This document shows positions 6,897 through 8,579 of a DNA stretch of 8,579 nt, in pieces. The DNA lies in assembly GCA_011772275.1 (NCBI GenBank), contig WVZU01000204.1, forward strand, positions 17,201 through 25,779. The letters are read 5' to 3'. The DNA comes from Planctomycetales bacterium. GTDB taxonomy: Bacteria; Planctomycetota; Planctomycetia; Pirellulales; UBA7805. The notes under the pieces were generated by a model. It searched no databases. It was not told the origin of the DNA and was given only the letters and a program-made list of their open reading frames with translations. How positions within the stretch are numbered: the stretch's first letter is position 1; the number at the start of each line of letters is the position of its first letter. Position numbers and translations under genes: made by a program.

Positions 6897-7406
6897 ATGG
6901 ATAAAAGACGCCCCGTCGAAATTTTGTTGGTTGAGGACAGTCCCGTCGACGCGCGGTTGGTGCAGGAGTGCTTTGAGGAGTCCTCGGTTCCCAATCGCCT
7001 GCACGTTGTGACCAACGGGGAAGATGCCCTGGATTTCCTCACGCGGCAGGCCAGCTTTATCGACGCAGCGCGGCCCGACCTGATCTTGCTGGACCTGAAC
7101 ATCCCCCGCATACATGGCCTGACGCTGTTGTCGACGGTCAAGTCGGATCCTCAATTAAAGCACATTCCGGTGATTGTCCTGACCGCTTCGGCCATCGAAG
7201 AGGATATCCACCGCGCGTACCAGTTGCAGGCCAACAGCTACCTGAGCAAGCCGACCGACCTGAGCGGCTTTCGGGACATGATCAAATCTCTGGAAAGCCA
7301 TTGGCTGTCCTGCGCCCACCTGCCAAGCCAACCCATGGTGGATTCCCCGGCAGTCGGGGAGAGCCACGATTTGGCAGAGCCGAGCTGCGGGGGAGAGGCG
7401 AGTTGA
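6897..7406 (+). CDS. Single-domain response regulator, CheY/Rcp1-like (second of a tandem pair)
   Basis: A 169-residue receiver protein paralogous to its upstream neighbour; both share EILLVEDS, ARPDLILLDLN or PRPDLILLDLN, and a VILTAS/VLTAS block. Conserved residues are E13-D14, phospho-acceptor D66, T96 and K118 (YLSKPTD). The domain ends near residue 138 (SHWL). The remaining 30 or so residues are Pro/Ser/Gly/Glu-rich, and their DNA holds a hairpin and a repeated motif, so the tail may be noncoding sequence captured by a lost stop. I see no Shine-Dalgarno site before the ATG (6897), yet the ATG is the only start that keeps the whole domain. It probably shares the upstream promoter or has a weak one in the 105-base gap. 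The cognate kinase and target are unknown. Confidence 0.92.
   Translation: MDKRRPVEILLVEDSPVDARLVQECFEESSVPNRLHVVTNGEDALDFLTRQASFIDAARPDLILLDLNIPRIHGLTLLSTVKSDPQLKHIPVIVLTASAIEEDIHRAYQLQANSYLSKPTDLSGFRDMIKSLESHWLSCAHLPSQPMVDSPAVGESHDLAEPSCGGEAS
7344..7360 (+). repeat. Perfect 6-bp hairpin inside the second regulator's 3' end
   Basis: TCCCCG (7344-7349) pairs with CGGGGA (7355-7360) around the 5-base loop GCAGT. It lies in the non-conserved tail. The same arms recur in reverse order at 7414-7426. Confidence 0.4.
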
Positions 7407-7634
7407 TGCCGGACGGGGATTCCCCGCCGCCGCTGGGCCCGTCTCGGCTGGCCCCACCCCCTGCCCCAACCGGCTGCAAGACGCGGCAGGCTTTACCCGC
7501 GCCGCGGCACGGTCCGCCGGTCGGGCCTTCCCAGGACTGCGGTGCAGCGGCCGCGATAAAATACCTGGGACACGCCGTGCAGCAGGTGCGCAAGCCTGCC
7601 GTGGCGAGCTGGTCCCGGCCCCTGCAGGGAGGAA
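7407..7634. other. Convergent intergenic region with inverted repeats, no gene seen
   Basis: This 228-base gap separates the plus-strand regulators from the minus-strand receiver-like gene. It is GC-rich and holds a near-perfect palindrome (7414-7426), a hairpin with an internal loop (7496-7525) and a 10-bp inverted repeat with widely spaced arms (7484-7493 and 7592-7601). None has a T-run. It probably contains the 3' ends of both convergent transcripts, though no canonical terminator is visible. Confidence 0.5.
7414..7426. repeat. Interrupted palindrome just after the second regulator
   Basis: CGGGGA and TCCCCG are separated by a single T. The GATTCCCCG portion (7418-7426) is a direct copy of 7341-7349. 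A one-base loop makes a tight RNA hairpin unlikely, so a protein-binding palindrome or chance is as likely as a terminator. Confidence 0.35.
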
Positions 7635-8024
7635 TCAGGGGGGTGGCTGAGGAGGGCCCAGGAAGGCGGCCAGCCGCTTGAGCGTCTGCGGGGCTTGCAG
7701 CTGCAACTTGCCGAATCCCCGTTCCGCACCCGCCGCCATGGCCGCCCGCTGATGCTCCTCGTAATTGGTCACCAGCATGCACGGGATGTCGGCCAGCTGC
7801 GGATCCGCCTTGATCTGCTCGATGACCCGCAACCCGTCGCTGTAGTCGGCGTCCAGCTTGCGGTTGACCAGCACCAGGTCGGGCCGCTGGTGGCAAACCG
7901 CCTGCAGGGCGTCCGCCGGCAGATCGGCGGAAACGACGGTCGCGTCAAAATGGTCTTCCACCAGCGCCTTGATCGCGGCGAAATCCGGCCCGCAATTGCC
8001 CACGTCCAAGACAAGTTTGGTCAT
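7635..8024 (-). CDS. Receiver-like protein with degenerate phosphorylation site (pseudo-receiver)
   Basis: A 129-residue protein with the beta-alpha plan of a CheY domain: a first strand (KLVLDVGNC), the third strand and loop (PDLVLVNRKLD), a helix (GLRVIEQIKADPQLADIP), the fourth strand (CMLVTN) and the fifth-strand region (GFGKLQ). The expected phospho-acceptor Asp is N54, and the acidic pair is reduced to D7 followed by Val and Gly. The switch Thr (T86) and Lys (K106) remain. It probably cannot be phosphorylated in the usual way and may act as a constitutive protein-protein module. I chose the ATG at 8024, since a GGAG (8036-8039, minus strand) lies 11 bases before it and conserved sequence starts there; an in-frame ATG at 8051 would add nine residues with no ribosome site. 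It follows the isomerase gene by 69 bases on the same strand and is likely co-transcribed. Partner and function are unknown. Confidence 0.85.
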   Translation of the reverse strand: MTKLVLDVGNCGPDFAAIKALVEDHFDATVVSADLPADALQAVCHQRPDLVLVNRKLDADYSDGLRVIEQIKADPQLADIPCMLVTNYEEHQRAAMAAGAERGFGKLQLQAPQTLKRLAAFLGPPQPPP

Positions 8025-8064
8025 CCGCACGGGTGCTCCAGACCCGGACATGGCAGACGTCGCG

Positions 8065-8079
8065 GGGCCATTGTGGCCC
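8065..8079 (-). repeat. Hairpin between the isomerase and pseudo-receiver genes
   Basis: GGGCCA (8065-8070) and TGGCCC (8074-8079) form a perfect 6-bp stem with a 3-base loop, 14 bases past the isomerase stop on the minus strand. There is no T-run after it, so readthrough into the next gene is expected; it could tune the relative amounts of the two messages. Confidence 0.35.
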
Positions 8080-8093
8080 AGGCCGTCGGCGCT

Positions 8094-8579
8094 TCATTTC
8101 TTGATCTGCAATAGCTCGACTTCAAATATCAGGGCATCCCCCGGGCGAATCTCGCCGTTCGCTCGGGGGTTATCGCCATACCCCAGGTCGGCCGGAATGA
8201 ACAGCTTCCACTTCGATCCGACCGGCATCAACTGGAGGCCCTCGGTCCAACCCGGGATCACGCCGTCCAAGCGAAATTCGACCGGTTCGCCGTCCAGCGA
8301 ACTGTCGAACTCGGTGCCGTCGATCAGGGTCCCCCGATAGTGGACGCGGACCGTGTCGGTGGCCTGCGGCTTGTCGCCGTCACCCTCTTTCAGCACCTGA
8401 TACTGCAGGCCGCTGGGGAGGGTGACGACCCCCTCCTTTTTCTTGTTCTCTTCCAGAAAAGCGGCCGCGGCGGCCTGGACGTCCCCGGCCGCCTCGTTCT
8501 CCGGCGGCTCGGCCGCCGCCTGCCCCCGCAGTTGCTTTTGAAGAGTGACAATCTGCGCGCGTATCTGCTGGTCGCTCAA
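8094..8579 (-). CDS. FKBP-type peptidyl-prolyl cis-trans isomerase (5' end outside window)
   Basis: 161 residues are visible and the frame is still open at the window edge, so the true start lies beyond 8579; the TTG at the very edge is most likely an internal Leu codon. The first 50 or so residues are Gln/Ala/Glu-rich and end in [12 protein letters not shown], matching the helical dimerisation domain (FKBP_N) of FkpA/FklB/Mip proteins. The rest is a full FKBP domain: [52 protein letters not shown] and [10 protein letters not shown]. The usual active-site residues (Tyr of VHY, Phe and Asp of FDSS, Val-Ile of GVIPGW, Trp, and Tyr of GYG) are all present, so it should be active. It would speed proline isomerisation during folding, probably in the periplasm if an export signal lies off the edge. 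A pseudo-receiver gene follows 69 bases downstream. Confidence 0.95.
   Translation of the reverse strand: MSDQQIRAQIVTLQKQLRGQAAAEPPENEAAGDVQAAAAAFLEENKKKEGVVTLPSGLQYQVLKEGDGDKPQATDTVRVHYRGTLIDGTEFDSSLDGEPVEFRLDGVIPGWTEGLQLMPVGSKWKLFIPADLGYGDNPRANGEIRPGDALIFEVELLQIKK

Noticed and set aside
7496..7525. Possible bidirectional terminator hairpin in the convergent gap
   Set aside because: The stem pairs at 9 of 12 positions with an internal loop and no T-run on either side, which is unremarkable for such GC-rich DNA.
7406..7681. A 91-codon plus-strand frame whose ATG overlaps the second regulator's stop (TGATG)
   Set aside because: The overlap resembles translational coupling, but the product is low-complexity Pro/Gly/Arg/Ala sequence, it runs into the 3' end of the convergent pseudo-receiver gene, and no domain is seen.
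8025..8051. ATG at 8051 as the start of the pseudo-receiver
   Set aside because: No ribosome site precedes it and the extra nine residues are Gly/Ser/Pro-rich; the ATG at 8024 directly begins the first receiver strand.

Overview
The window is GC-rich bacterial DNA, roughly 60-65% G+C by eye. The gene types, especially Rcp1-type stand-alone receivers and a receiver-like protein with a degenerate phosphorylation site beside an FKBP isomerase, are most reminiscent of a planctomycete. That placement is an inference from style, not proven by any marker. There is no rRNA, tRNA, CRISPR array, insertion sequence or phage gene. Both ends cut through genes: a P-type ATPase on the left (5' part missing) and an FKBP-type isomerase on the right (5' part missing, minus strand).

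Left block (2-5828, plus strand) is a tightly packed transport operon. The C-terminal half of a calcium-type (P2) P-type ATPase is followed after 17 bases by a periplasmic adaptor (membrane fusion protein) and after another 5 bases by a 1103-residue RND pump. The ATPase would move a cation across the inner membrane. The adaptor and RND pump would export a substrate from periplasm or membrane to the outside. No TolC-type outer membrane factor is present here, so it must be upstream or elsewhere.

Middle (5829-6302) is a 474-base gap with several GC-rich hairpins after the pump gene and, near its right end, a good sigma-70-like promoter (perfect TTGACA, 17-base spacer). It drives two tandem, paralogous CheY/Rcp1-like single-domain response regulators (6303-6791 and 6897-7406). 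Both keep the acidic pocket, the phospho-acceptor Asp, Thr and Lys. No histidine kinase lies in the window.

Right block (7635-8579, minus strand) converges on the regulators. An FKBP-type peptidyl-prolyl isomerase is followed by a 129-residue receiver-like protein whose phospho-acceptor Asp is Asn and which has lost part of the acidic pocket, so it probably signals without Asp phosphorylation. The convergent gap (7407-7634) holds only inverted repeats and no convincing gene.

I see no clearly new multi-gene system. The most interesting points are the pairing of a P2 ATPase with an RND exporter in one operon, and the FKBP plus pseudo-receiver pair facing two intact receivers.
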